Origin: Amycolatopsis lurida
GTDB lineage: Bacteria > Actinomycetota > Actinomycetes > Mycobacteriales > Pseudonocardiaceae
Assembly (NCBI RefSeq): GCF_900105055.1
Contig: NZ_FNTA01000004.1
Span: 1,302,001 to 1,366,000, forward strand
DNA: 64,000 nt
Direction of reading: 5' to 3'
Shown here: positions 55,319 to 62,983 of the stretch, piece by piece
Layout: each line of letters begins with the position of its first letter
Numbering within the stretch: the stretch's first letter is position 1
Made by a program: the position numbers and the translations under genes
The notes under the pieces: model-generated
Database searches by the model: none
Told to the model about the DNA's origin: nothing
The model's input: the letters and a program-made list of their open reading frames with translations, nothing else

Positions 55319-55771
55319 TCATCCCACCGGTTCGCCGATCAGCGACCCACCGGCGCCCTGCAATTGCGCGCGAAGTTCCGGCGTGAGGATCTGGCCGACG
55401 CGATCGACGAGCATCGTCATCTCGTAGGCGACCTGCCCGATGTCGCAGTTCGGGGCGGCGAGGATGGCCAGGCAGGACCCGTCGCTGATGGACATCAGCA
55501 CCATGATGCCGAGTTCCATCTCGACGACGGTCTCGTTGACCGCGCCCGCCTCGAAGCACCGGGCGGCGCCCTGGGTCAGGCTGACCAGGCCGGACGCGAC
55601 GGCGGCCAGCTGATCGGCGCGGTCCAGCGGGAGCCTGCTGGACGCGGTGAGCAGGAGGCCGTCCGCCGACACCACCACCGCGTGCGCCACTCCGGGTACC
55701 CGCTCGGCGAAGTCGTTCACCAGCCACCCGAACTGGTTCTGCTGGGGCTGGGCCGGGTTCGGCGAGGTCAT
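55319..55771 (-). CDS. cvnB: Conservon roadblock/LC7 protein CvnB
   Basis: 150 aa roadblock/LC7 domain protein (FGWLVNDFAERVPGVAHAVVVSADGLLL; SDGSCLAILAAPNCDIGQVAYEM), the usual GTPase-interacting partner of CvnD. Its ATG overlaps the cvnA stop by 4 bases. Confidence 0.93.
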   Translation of the reverse strand: MTSPNPAQPQQNQFGWLVNDFAERVPGVAHAVVVSADGLLLTASSRLPLDRADQLAAVASGLVSLTQGAARCFEAGAVNETVVEMELGIMVLMSISDGSCLAILAAPNCDIGQVAYEMTMLVDRVGQILTPELRAQLQGAGGSLIGEPVG

Positions 55772-58700
55772 TCACCCTCCAGGGTTTCGTGGTTGGCTTC
55801 GGTCGCCTGGGCTGTGTGGTGCCGTCCGCGCTGGATGCCCTGCTGGAAACTGCTCAGGCGACCGCGCACGTCGTGCGCGTCTCGCTGTGGTCGGGGGGTG
55901 ACCGCCCCGGCGGGCGGTCCCGCGCTGCCCGGGAGCAGTTGCTCCCCGCGACGGCGCCTGGGTAATCCTGCCGAAGTCATCCGCGAGGGCACGGACTGGG
56001 ACACCGCTTGGGCCGCTTTCCAGCCTTCGTCGGAGCCGAAGTTCCAGGCGTCCGTCTGTTCCGTGGCGGCGACCGGTTCCGGTTCCGGGCTCGCTGCCTG
56101 CGGTTTCCTGCTCGGCAGCGCGGCGGGCGGGGCCGCCGGACGCTCGGCCGTCTCAGGCGCCTTCGCGGGCTCGGGTGCCTTCGACGGTTTGGGCGCCGCG
56201 GCCTTTTCGGGCTTCGCGTCCGGCTGCGTGGTGGCAGGCGTGGCCTTGTCCGCCGCCTCCTTGCGTCCCCGCTTGACACCCTGCTGGAAGCTGCTCAGCC
56301 TGCCGCGCACGTTCGCCGGGTCGCGGACCGGCAGTTCCGACTTGGCGGTGGGTTCGGCGGCCGGGACCGACGACGCCGCGCTGCCGGGCAGGAGCTGCTC
56401 GCCCTTGCGGCGACGCGGCAATCCGGCCTCGGTGAACGTCGACGGGGCGTTCTGGGAGACCTCCTGCACCGTGCGGAAGGCCTTGTCGCTGGCGAAGTCC
56501 CAGGTGCGGGCCTCCTGCTCGGCGGTCGGAGCGGGCTCGGCCGTCTTCTTCTCTTCGGGTTCCTTCTTCCCCGGCTTCTCCTTCTTGGCCGCGGGTTCGG
56601 CCGCGGGCGAACGGAACCACGCCGACAGCATTTCGTCGAAGATCGGCGTCGTCTCGGACGCGGTGGGCGGAGGCGGGGCCGCCGGGGCGGGCGGCGTGGC
56701 CGCCTGGCTCCACCATTCGCTCAGCGTGGTCCCGGTGTTCTTGGCCTCGAACAGTTCCTTGCCGCTGGGCAGATCGCCTTCCGCCGGGGCGGGCTTCTCC
56801 GCTTCCTCGGCGGACGGCTCGGCCTCGGCGGCGGGTTCCGGTTCGGGACGCCGGGGTTCCGGCGCGGGCGGCGGAGTCGCCTCGTCCGGGGGAATCGGGC
56901 TGAACAGCGCCGTTCCGGAAATCTCCAGATCGGACGGCGGCCGTGACGCCTTGGGGGCGTGCCCGTTGACGCCGGGCTTGGTGTGGCCCGCCAGATCGTT
57001 CGCCGACGGCCACCGCTCCCCGCCTTGCGAGGGCACGCTCGGCATCGCGGGGCGAGATCCGTTCGTGGGCCGCTGGCGGCGGGGAAGGCCGCCAGGCTGC
57101 TGCGGCGGCAATGGCGCGAGGCGCTGGGTGATCGGGCCGGTGGCGGGACCGGGGTCTCCCCCGGGCGGGGCCATCACGAGGTCCGCCGGGACGGAGACGG
57201 TGGCGCGAACACCGACGATGTCCTTGCCGCCGTGCAGCGAGACACCGATGCGGTGCCTGCTGGCCAGCCGTCCGACCACGAACAGGCCCATCCGGCGCGA
57301 AGTGGTGAGGTCGACGTTGGGCGCCTCGGTGAGCCGGGCGTTGGCCTCGGCGACCTCGGCCTCGTTCATGCCGATGCCCTTGTCGAGGATGTCGATGCCG
57401 AACGAGCCGTCTTCGACGAGCCTGGTCGCGACCGTCACCTGGGTTTCCGGGGCGGAGAAGGCCGTGGCGTTGTCCAGCAGTTCGGCGATCAGGCGCATCA
57501 GATCGTTGGCCGCGTAGCCGACCAGCCGCACCGGCGGCGGATTCTGCACGGTGACCCGTTGGTACTGCTCGATCTCGGACACCGCCGCGCGCACGACGTC
57601 GGTGGCGGAGACCGGCTGCCCGGAACGCCTGCCCGGCTCGGCGCCGGAGAGGACCATCAGGTTCTCGTTGTTGCGGCGCATACGGGTGGCGAGGTGGTCC
57701 AGCTGGAACAACGTGGCGAGCTGGTCCGCGTCCTCTTCGTCGCGCTCCAGCCGCTCGATCAGCTGCAGCTGCCGCTGCACGAGGCTCTGGCTGCGGCGGG
57801 AGAGGTTGACGAACACGTTGCTGTAGCCGGTTCGCATCGAGGCCTGCTCGGTGGCCAGGCGCAGCGCCTGGTGGTGCACCTTGTCGAAGGCCCTGGCGAC
57901 CTCGCCGATCTCGTCGTCACCGCCGACCGGGACCGGCCGCACGTCGGTGCCCTGCGAGCGGCCTTCCTGGATGTTGCGGACCGCGTCGGGCAGCTGCTTC
58001 TCGGCGACGTCGAGGGCGCTGGCGCGCAACATCTTCAACGAGCGCAGCAGCTGGCGCGTGATGAGGAAGACGACGGCGACGGCGAGCACCATCGCGCCGA
58101 ACAGCAGGACCGCGAGCAGGCCCGCGCCGCTGCTGGCGTCGTCGACCAGCTCGGCCGAGACCGCGCTCGTCTCGGCACCGAATTTGTTCGCGACCTCGCC
58201 GACCTTGCCGATCACCGCGGTCGAGGCGTCGGTCCAGCCCTGCGCCGACAACGAGCGGAAGGCTTGCGAGGACGGGGCGCCCTGTTCGCCGAGGGCGGAT
58301 TTCGCGAGCCTGTCACGGTTTTCCATCGCCTCGTCGGTGACGGCGGCGCTGAACTCCTGGCGCTGCTGTTCCGAAGCGGCGGCGCGGAAGTCGGTGAGGC
58401 GGTCGGCCAGCCGGAGTTCGGCGGTGCGCACCTGGTCGAGCTCGCTCGGCGCGAGGCTCGACCGGGCGATGCCGAAGGAGACCAGAGCCTGGCTGAGCGA
58501 CAGCTGTTCCTTCATCATGGCGAGGTCGTGCAACGCCGTGGGGGTGCCGCCGAGGACGTCCTGTCCGGCACCGGCGGCCAGCGCGGTGTCGAGGGCGAGC
58601 AGCGCGGTGGTGACGTCGGTGTACTCGCCGATCGCCTGGACGGGGTCGAGTTGTCCGGACGACGCCCGCTGCCGGATGTCGGGCAACCTGTCGAGCTGGG

Positions 58701-59151
58701 CGGCGGCCGCTTCCCGCGCCTGACGGAGCGACGGCTCGTTCTCGACCGCGCGGGTGGCGGCGGCGCCGTAGAGCGGGATGGCGGTGTCGACGTCGGCGCG
58801 GGCCGAGGCGAGCTCGAGGGTCCCGCCGACGGTGCCGGCGGTCAGCCCCGCGGCGGACTGGGTGCGTTCGCGGCCGAGGCCGTCGGCGAGGGTGCGGATA
58901 TGCCCGCTCAGCGCGACGAGCCGGTCCAGCCGCTGGTAGCCGTCGGACCGGCCGACCTGGCCGGCGATGGTGGCGATGCCGAGTGCGAGCGCGATGAGGA
59001 TCGGCACCAGCGTCACGGCCGACAGCTTCACCGGCAGGCTCCAGTCCCGCCAGCGCACGAGCGTGCGCCAGCCGGTGGCCCACCGAGATGGCCGGGGAGT
59101 GCGTCCCAGCAGCTCCCCGACCGGCACTTGGCCTTCTCCTGCAACGGTCAC
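55768..59151 (-). CDS. cvnA: Conservon sensor kinase-like protein CvnA
   Basis: 1127 aa membrane protein. TM1 is at about 41-63, a nitrate/nitrite-sensing (NIT) type outer domain spans 65-340, TM2 about 341-362, HAMP to about 430. A histidine-kinase-like helical region (TLFQLDHLATRMRRNNENL) lies near 480-500 and the ATPase domain has ELLDNATAF near 557 and DILDKGIGM near 587. A disordered tail of over 450 residues rich in Pro, Ala and Glu follows. The tail contains two copies of a segment of about 80 residues, each with AGLPRRR(K/R)GEQLLPGS and VRGRLSSFQQG, at roughly 880-965 and 1030-1112. The GTG at 59151 is chosen; the upstream extension has no family support. Confidence 0.9.
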   Translation of the reverse strand: MTVAGEGQVPVGELLGRTPRPSRWATGWRTLVRWRDWSLPVKLSAVTLVPILIALALGIATIAGQVGRSDGYQRLDRLVALSGHIRTLADGLGRERTQSAAGLTAGTVGGTLELASARADVDTAIPLYGAAATRAVENEPSLRQAREAAAAQLDRLPDIRQRASSGQLDPVQAIGEYTDVTTALLALDTALAAGAGQDVLGGTPTALHDLAMMKEQLSLSQALVSFGIARSSLAPSELDQVRTAELRLADRLTDFRAAASEQQRQEFSAAVTDEAMENRDRLAKSALGEQGAPSSQAFRSLSAQGWTDASTAVIGKVGEVANKFGAETSAVSAELVDDASSGAGLLAVLLFGAMVLAVAVVFLITRQLLRSLKMLRASALDVAEKQLPDAVRNIQEGRSQGTDVRPVPVGGDDEIGEVARAFDKVHHQALRLATEQASMRTGYSNVFVNLSRRSQSLVQRQLQLIERLERDEEDADQLATLFQLDHLATRMRRNNENLMVLSGAEPGRRSGQPVSATDVVRAAVSEIEQYQRVTVQNPPPVRLVGYAANDLMRLIAELLDNATAFSAPETQVTVATRLVEDGSFGIDILDKGIGMNEAEVAEANARLTEAPNVDLTTSRRMGLFVVGRLASRHRIGVSLHGGKDIVGVRATVSVPADLVMAPPGGDPGPATGPITQRLAPLPPQQPGGLPRRQRPTNGSRPAMPSVPSQGGERWPSANDLAGHTKPGVNGHAPKASRPPSDLEISGTALFSPIPPDEATPPPAPEPRRPEPEPAAEAEPSAEEAEKPAPAEGDLPSGKELFEAKNTGTTLSEWWSQAATPPAPAAPPPPTASETTPIFDEMLSAWFRSPAAEPAAKKEKPGKKEPEEKKTAEPAPTAEQEARTWDFASDKAFRTVQEVSQNAPSTFTEAGLPRRRKGEQLLPGSAASSVPAAEPTAKSELPVRDPANVRGRLSSFQQGVKRGRKEAADKATPATTQPDAKPEKAAAPKPSKAPEPAKAPETAERPAAPPAALPSRKPQAASPEPEPVAATEQTDAWNFGSDEGWKAAQAVSQSVPSRMTSAGLPRRRRGEQLLPGSAGPPAGAVTPRPQRDAHDVRGRLSSFQQGIQRGRHHTAQATEANHETLEGE

Positions 59152-59334
59152 GTAGGTGACTCCCTGTCCGGCGTCCTGGCACGGTCTGAGGCGTCCGTTC
59201 CCGCGAGGCACCTGCCTGCGGGGAACTCGGCCCCGGTCTGCCCGCGGGATCGATCGCGACGTGAGGGTTCCCGTCCGGCGATCCGGATGTGCCGAGTGTC
59301 CCTGGGTACACCGGTCCGCTTCGGGAGTTCTTGC

Positions 59335-59350
59335 ACCTGCACGTGCAGGT
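59335..59350. promoter_or_regulatory. Perfect 16-bp palindrome upstream of cvnA
   Basis: acctgcacgtgcaggt reads the same on both strands. It lies 184 bases before the cvnA GTG, and a further half-like cgcaacctgc follows. The binding protein is unknown. Confidence 0.45.
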
Positions 59351-60029
59351 CGCAACCTGCGAAGTGCATGGTCGTCGAGATCAACTTTTCTTTGCCAATC
59401 GATCACTGCGGGTCAGCCGGGCCAAAGAATCGTACACCAATCCGGGTGCCGTCAATTCTGTTCAGCACACGGGTGCTGACCAGCGAAAAGCGTGCGTCCG
59501 AACGATCCGCCGGGCCGGAAAACCGCTCGCGCGTCACAAACGAGGGAATTCCGGTTACGGCTTGCGCGGATGCACAGGTGCCCTAATCACCCGATCAGCC
59601 TACGTACGGTAGCCGGGTCGCCCGGTCGAACTACTTTGCGTGCCCCCAACGGGTGGGTCAAGCCGAAATATGTGCCCGATGTTGTGGCCTTGCCGCCCAC
59701 GCCGGGTCGATGTCGCCCGACATGGTGATTTCTTTCGAGACACCCGAGGAAGCGGGGGATCTTCCCCGGTCCGGGATGGCGGGCACGGTATCGGAACGGC
59801 ACCTGCCCCGGTAGTAAAACTACGATCTGTCACCAAAACGAGGGACAGAGCGTGGTCATCGTCCGTCGTTTGCCGCAGTGGGCCGTTCGGGCGACGACCG
59901 CGCGTGACAACTCCGCTCACTATGACGAGTGATAAAGCCGGTTCATTCCGGCCGAAACGATTTCCGGAAACACTAATGGAAGGTAAAACCGAATACCTCC
60001 CCACGCCTTCGTGGAACCGGGGTCGCCTA

Positions 60030-60058
60030 TTCAGAGCGGGTGAAGCCGTAGTTAGTAT
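60030..60058 (+). promoter_or_regulatory. Candidate promoter of the DUF485-symporter operon
   Basis: ttcaga (60030-60035), 17 bases, tagtat (60053-60058). It lies 47 bases before the ATG, with ggaggaaccc as ribosome site. Confidence 0.4.
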
Positions 60059-60104
60059 GTGCGCTCCCCGTACCGCGCCACGGATGCAAGCCCCGGAGGA
60101 ACCC

Positions 60105-60527
60105 ATGCCCGACGTCGCGCGCCCTTACGCGGCGAGCAACGCCCTGGAGGACACCGGGCAGATGCCCGCGCTGTTCGTCCGCGAGCGCCAGCCCGCTCCC
60201 CCGTCGCCGCGCGCCACCGGCCCGGACTACGACCGGATCCAGCACGGCAAGGAGTTCGTCGCGCTGCGCAAGACCTTCCGCCGGTTCGTGTTCCCGATGA
60301 GCCTGCTCTTCTTCACCTGGTACATGACGTTCGTGCTGCTGGCGGCCTACGCGCACGACTTCATGAGCCGGAAGGTGTGGGGCGAGGTCAACGTCGGCAT
60401 GCTGCTCGGGCTCGGCCAGTTCGCCAGCACGATCCTGATCACGATCGCCTACCTGAAGTTCGCGAACAAGCGGCTCGACCCCAAGGTCGAGGCGCTGCGG
60501 GCCTCCGTCGGGACGAGTGAGCGATGA
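60105..60527 (+). CDS. DUF485 (YjcH-like) membrane protein
   Basis: 140 aa. The DUF485 domain (FVALRKTFRRFVFPMSLLFFTWYMTFVLLAAYAHDFM; LGQFASTILITIAYLKFANKRLDP, seen as two membrane helices) follows a 45-residue N-terminal extension. In other bacteria yjcH is the constant partner of the acetate symporter actP, as here; it is thought to assist it. The ATG at 60105 follows cggaggaaccc. The end overlaps the symporter gene by 4 bases. Confidence 0.88.
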   Translation: MPDVARPYAASNALEDTGQMPALFVRERQPAPPSPRATGPDYDRIQHGKEFVALRKTFRRFVFPMSLLFFTWYMTFVLLAAYAHDFMSRKVWGEVNVGMLLGLGQFASTILITIAYLKFANKRLDPKVEALRASVGTSER

Positions 60528-62098
60528 GCATCCCCGACAACGACCCCGTGCTGAACATCGCGGTGTTCGCGCTCTTCGTCGCGATCACCCTGTACGTGGT
60601 GTACCGCGTCAGCACGCGCAACTCGTCCACTTCGGACTACTACGCGGCCGGAAGCGCCTTCACCGGCCGACAGAACGGCATCGCGCTTTCGGGTGACTTC
60701 CTCTCGGCGGCGTCGTTCCTCGGTATCGCCGGGGCGATCGCGATCCACGGCTACGACGGCTTCCTGTACTCGATCGGGTTCCTCGTCGCGTGGATGGTCG
60801 ACCTGCTGCTGATCGCGGAACTGCTGCGCAACACCGGCCGCTTCACCATGGGCGACGTGCTGAGCTTCCGGATGAAGCAGCGCCCGGTCCGCGCCGCGGC
60901 GGCGACGTCGACCCTCGTGATCTCCTTCTTCTACATGCTCGCGCAGATGGCGGGCGCCGGCGGCCTGGTGGCGCTCCTGCTGGATATCCACGGTGGTTTC
61001 GGCCAGGCGCTGGTGATCGGCGTCGTCGGCGTCGTCATGGTGCTGTACGTGCTGGTCGGCGGGATGAAGGGCACCACGTGGGTGCAGATCATCAAGGCGA
61101 CCATCCTGCTGCTGACCGGTGCGCTGATCACCGTGTTCCTGTTCGGCAAGTTCGGCTTCAGCTTCTCGAACCTGCTCTCGGCCGCCGCCGACAACAGCCC
61201 GCTCGGTGACGAACTGCTGCAGCCCGGCGGTTCGTACGGCAAGAGCGAGGTCACGAAGCTCGACTTCGTCTCGCTCGCCCTGGCCCTGGTCCTCGGCGCC
61301 GCGGCACTCCCGCACGTGCTGATGCGCTTCTACACGGTGCCGAATTCGCGCGAGGCGCGGCGATCGGTGGTGTGGGCGACCGCCTGCATGACCCTCTTCT
61401 ACCTCTGCACGCTGGTCATCGGCTTCGGCGCGGCCGCACTGGTCGGCCCCGAGGCGATCAAGAACGCACCCGGCGGGGAGAACTCGGCGGCGCCGCTGCT
61501 CGCGCTGAACATCGGCGGCACCGTCCTGCTCGGCATCGTCTCGGCGGTGGCCTTCGCGACCATCCTCGCCGTCGTCGCCGGGCTGACGATCACCGCGTCC
61601 GCCTCCTTCGCCCACGACGTGTACGCCAACATCTTCAAGAACGGCAAGGCGGAACCGGCCGCCGAGGTCCGCGTCGCCCGGCTGACCGCGGTCGCCGTCG
61701 GGGCGTTCGCGATCGTGGGCGGCATCCTGGCGAACGGGCAGAACATCGCGTTCCTGGTGGCGCTGGCGTTCGCCGTCGCGGCGTCGGCGAATCTCTCGAC
61801 GCTGCTGTACTCGCTGTTCTGGAAACGCTTCAACACCACCGGCACGCTGTGGGGCATCTACGGCGGGCTGATCGCGAGCCTGGTGCTCGTGTTCTTCTCG
61901 CCGGTGATGTCCGGGGCCGCGGACTCGATCGTCAAGAGCGTGGACTTCCACTGGTTCCCGCTGAAGAACCCGGGCCTGGTGTCGATCCCGTTCTCGTTCC
62001 TGTGCGGGTTCGTGGGCACCTTCGTCGGCCGCTCGAAGGCCGATCCGGTCAAGCACGCGGAGATGGAGGTGCGATCCCTCACCGGGATCGGCTCCTGA
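60524..62098 (+). CDS. Sodium:solute symporter, ActP-like (acetate/monocarboxylate)
   Basis: 524 aa SSS-family symporter with about 13 membrane helices. Characteristic segments are STSDYYAAGSAFTGRQNGIALSGDFLSAASFLG (partial match to the family signature), GDVLSFRM, and LTITASASFAHDVYANIF. It imports acetate, pyruvate or a related short acid with Na+. Acetyl- and propionyl-CoA producing pathways occupy much of the window, but no shared regulator is seen. Confidence 0.88.
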   Translation: MSIPDNDPVLNIAVFALFVAITLYVVYRVSTRNSSTSDYYAAGSAFTGRQNGIALSGDFLSAASFLGIAGAIAIHGYDGFLYSIGFLVAWMVDLLLIAELLRNTGRFTMGDVLSFRMKQRPVRAAAATSTLVISFFYMLAQMAGAGGLVALLLDIHGGFGQALVIGVVGVVMVLYVLVGGMKGTTWVQIIKATILLLTGALITVFLFGKFGFSFSNLLSAAADNSPLGDELLQPGGSYGKSEVTKLDFVSLALALVLGAAALPHVLMRFYTVPNSREARRSVVWATACMTLFYLCTLVIGFGAAALVGPEAIKNAPGGENSAAPLLALNIGGTVLLGIVSAVAFATILAVVAGLTITASASFAHDVYANIFKNGKAEPAAEVRVARLTAVAVGAFAIVGGILANGQNIAFLVALAFAVAASANLSTLLYSLFWKRFNTTGTLWGIYGGLIASLVLVFFSPVMSGAADSIVKSVDFHWFPLKNPGLVSIPFSFLCGFVGTFVGRSKADPVKHAEMEVRSLTGIGS

Positions 62099-62116
62099 CG
62101 CGCTGGGCGCGGGCCC

Positions 62117-62169
62117 GTTGCGAAAGCCACTTTCGCAACGTTGAAGGTTGCGAAAGTGGCTTCTGCAAC
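62117..62169. repeat. Double hairpin element, copy 2
   Basis: Unit 1 at 62117-62139 is identical to the units at 39835; the linker gttgaag is identical; unit 2 at 62147-62169 differs at a few bases. It lies between convergent 3' ends. Confidence 0.75.
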
Positions 62170-62240
62170 ACCGACGTTGGTCGCCGGCGCGCGGGCTGCG
62201 ATCCAGCCGGCCGCCCAACGCGCGGCACCTCCCGACGCGC

Positions 62241-62282
62241 GCGATGAAGGGTCCTTGCACAATTCGCAAGGACCCTTCATCG
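62241..62282. terminator. Perfect 18-bp hairpin over the tetR stop codon
   Basis: gcgatgaagggtccttgc (62241-62258) is exactly inverted at 62265-62282 around acaatt. It includes the last codons and stop of the TetR gene ending at 62277. Confidence 0.75.
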
Positions 62283-62846
62283 CATCCGGAGGCCGTCCAG
62301 CACGATCGTGAGAAGCCGCTTCGTGTCCTCCTCCGAAGCCTTGCTCGCGGCCGAGCCCAGCCCGTGGCCGAGCCGCAGGATGTCGACGCCCGCGACGTCG
62401 GGCCGGAGCACGCCCTCGTCCTGAGCCGCCTTCACGATCGTGTCGGCCGCGGCCCGCAGGCGTGACTGGCACCAGCCGAAGACCTCGGAGCCGGCGTCGA
62501 CGGACGCCTTCAGCGTCATCGCGAGCCCGTGCTTCTCGACCACGTAGATGACGTGCGTGGCCAGCCACGTCTCGAGTGCCTCGCCCGGCGGCGATTCGTC
62601 GAGCAGGTCGTACGCCTGCTGCGCCAGCCCGTCGATCTCGTCGCGGTAGACGGCCTCGATCAGTTTGTCGCGCGTCGGGAAGTGCCGGTACAACGTGCCC
62701 GCGCCGACGCCGGCGCGTTTGGCGATGTCGTCGGCGGGCACGTCCACGCCGTCGGCGGTGAACGCCTCCTTCGCCACGGCCACGATGCGCTCGTAGTTGC
62801 GCCGCGCGTCCGCGCGCATGGGGCGGGCCGGATCGGCCGTGACCAT
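62277..62846 (-). CDS. TetR-family regulator of the divergent MFS exporter
   Basis: 189 aa. The helix-turn-helix is DVPADDIAKRAGVGAGTLYRHF; the C-terminal region is of the SbtR-like type (GWCQSRLRAAADTIVKAAQDEGVLRPDV). The ATG at 62846 is preceded by gaggaggtgcag; a GTG two codons earlier overlaps that site. It is divergent from an EmrB/QacA transporter with three matching palindromes between, so it is very probably the repressor of both. Ligand unknown, likely a drug-like substrate of the pump. Confidence 0.88.
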   Translation of the reverse strand: MVTADPARPMRADARRNYERIVAVAKEAFTADGVDVPADDIAKRAGVGAGTLYRHFPTRDKLIEAVYRDEIDGLAQQAYDLLDESPPGEALETWLATHVIYVVEKHGLAMTLKASVDAGSEVFGWCQSRLRAAADTIVKAAQDEGVLRPDVAGVDILRLGHGLGSAASKASEEDTKRLLTIVLDGLRMR

Positions 62847-62871
62847 CTGCACCTCCTCGGGCGACGAAAAC

Positions 62872-62952
62872 GGAGACGTTCTCCGAATTCACTTGCGTAA
62901 GCGGAGACTGTCTCCATATCATCGCTCACGACCTCAAGTGGAGAGTCTCTCC
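62872..62952. promoter_or_regulatory. Three TetR operators, GGAGAnnnTCTCC
   Basis: ggagacgttctcc (62872-62884), ggagactgtctcc (62903-62915) and ggagagtctctcc (62940-62952) share the exact palindromic core ggaga-N3-tctcc. They are spaced 31 and 37 bases apart and fill the gap between the tetR and MFS starts. Confidence 0.85.
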
Positions 62953-62983
62953 GCTTCATCTCGTTACGTCTTCGGAGTATTCC

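Larger units (their letters stand above)
59152..60104. other. Long noncoding region between cvnA and DUF485 gene
   Basis: About 950 bases with no supported gene; open frames here have poor codon use. It is locally poorer in GC than its surroundings. It contains a 16-bp perfect palindrome (59335-59350) and a candidate promoter (60030-60058). Divergent promoters for the conservon and the symporter operon must lie here; long leaders are possible. Confidence 0.6.

Noticed and set aside
55139..59586. Two very long + strand open frames (792 and 875 codons) over the conservon
   Set aside because: They are antisense shadows of cvnA and cvnB in GC-rich DNA, with low-complexity Ala/Gly/Arg translations and no recognisable domain.
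59911..59930. CRP-like site gtga-N9-tcac before the symporter operon
   Set aside because: The spacing is 9 rather than the 6 expected between these half-sites, so it does not fit the CRP motif.
59640..60104. Upstream extension of the DUF485 protein
   Set aside because: The frame is open but has noncoding-like composition, and a good ribosome site marks the ATG at 60105.
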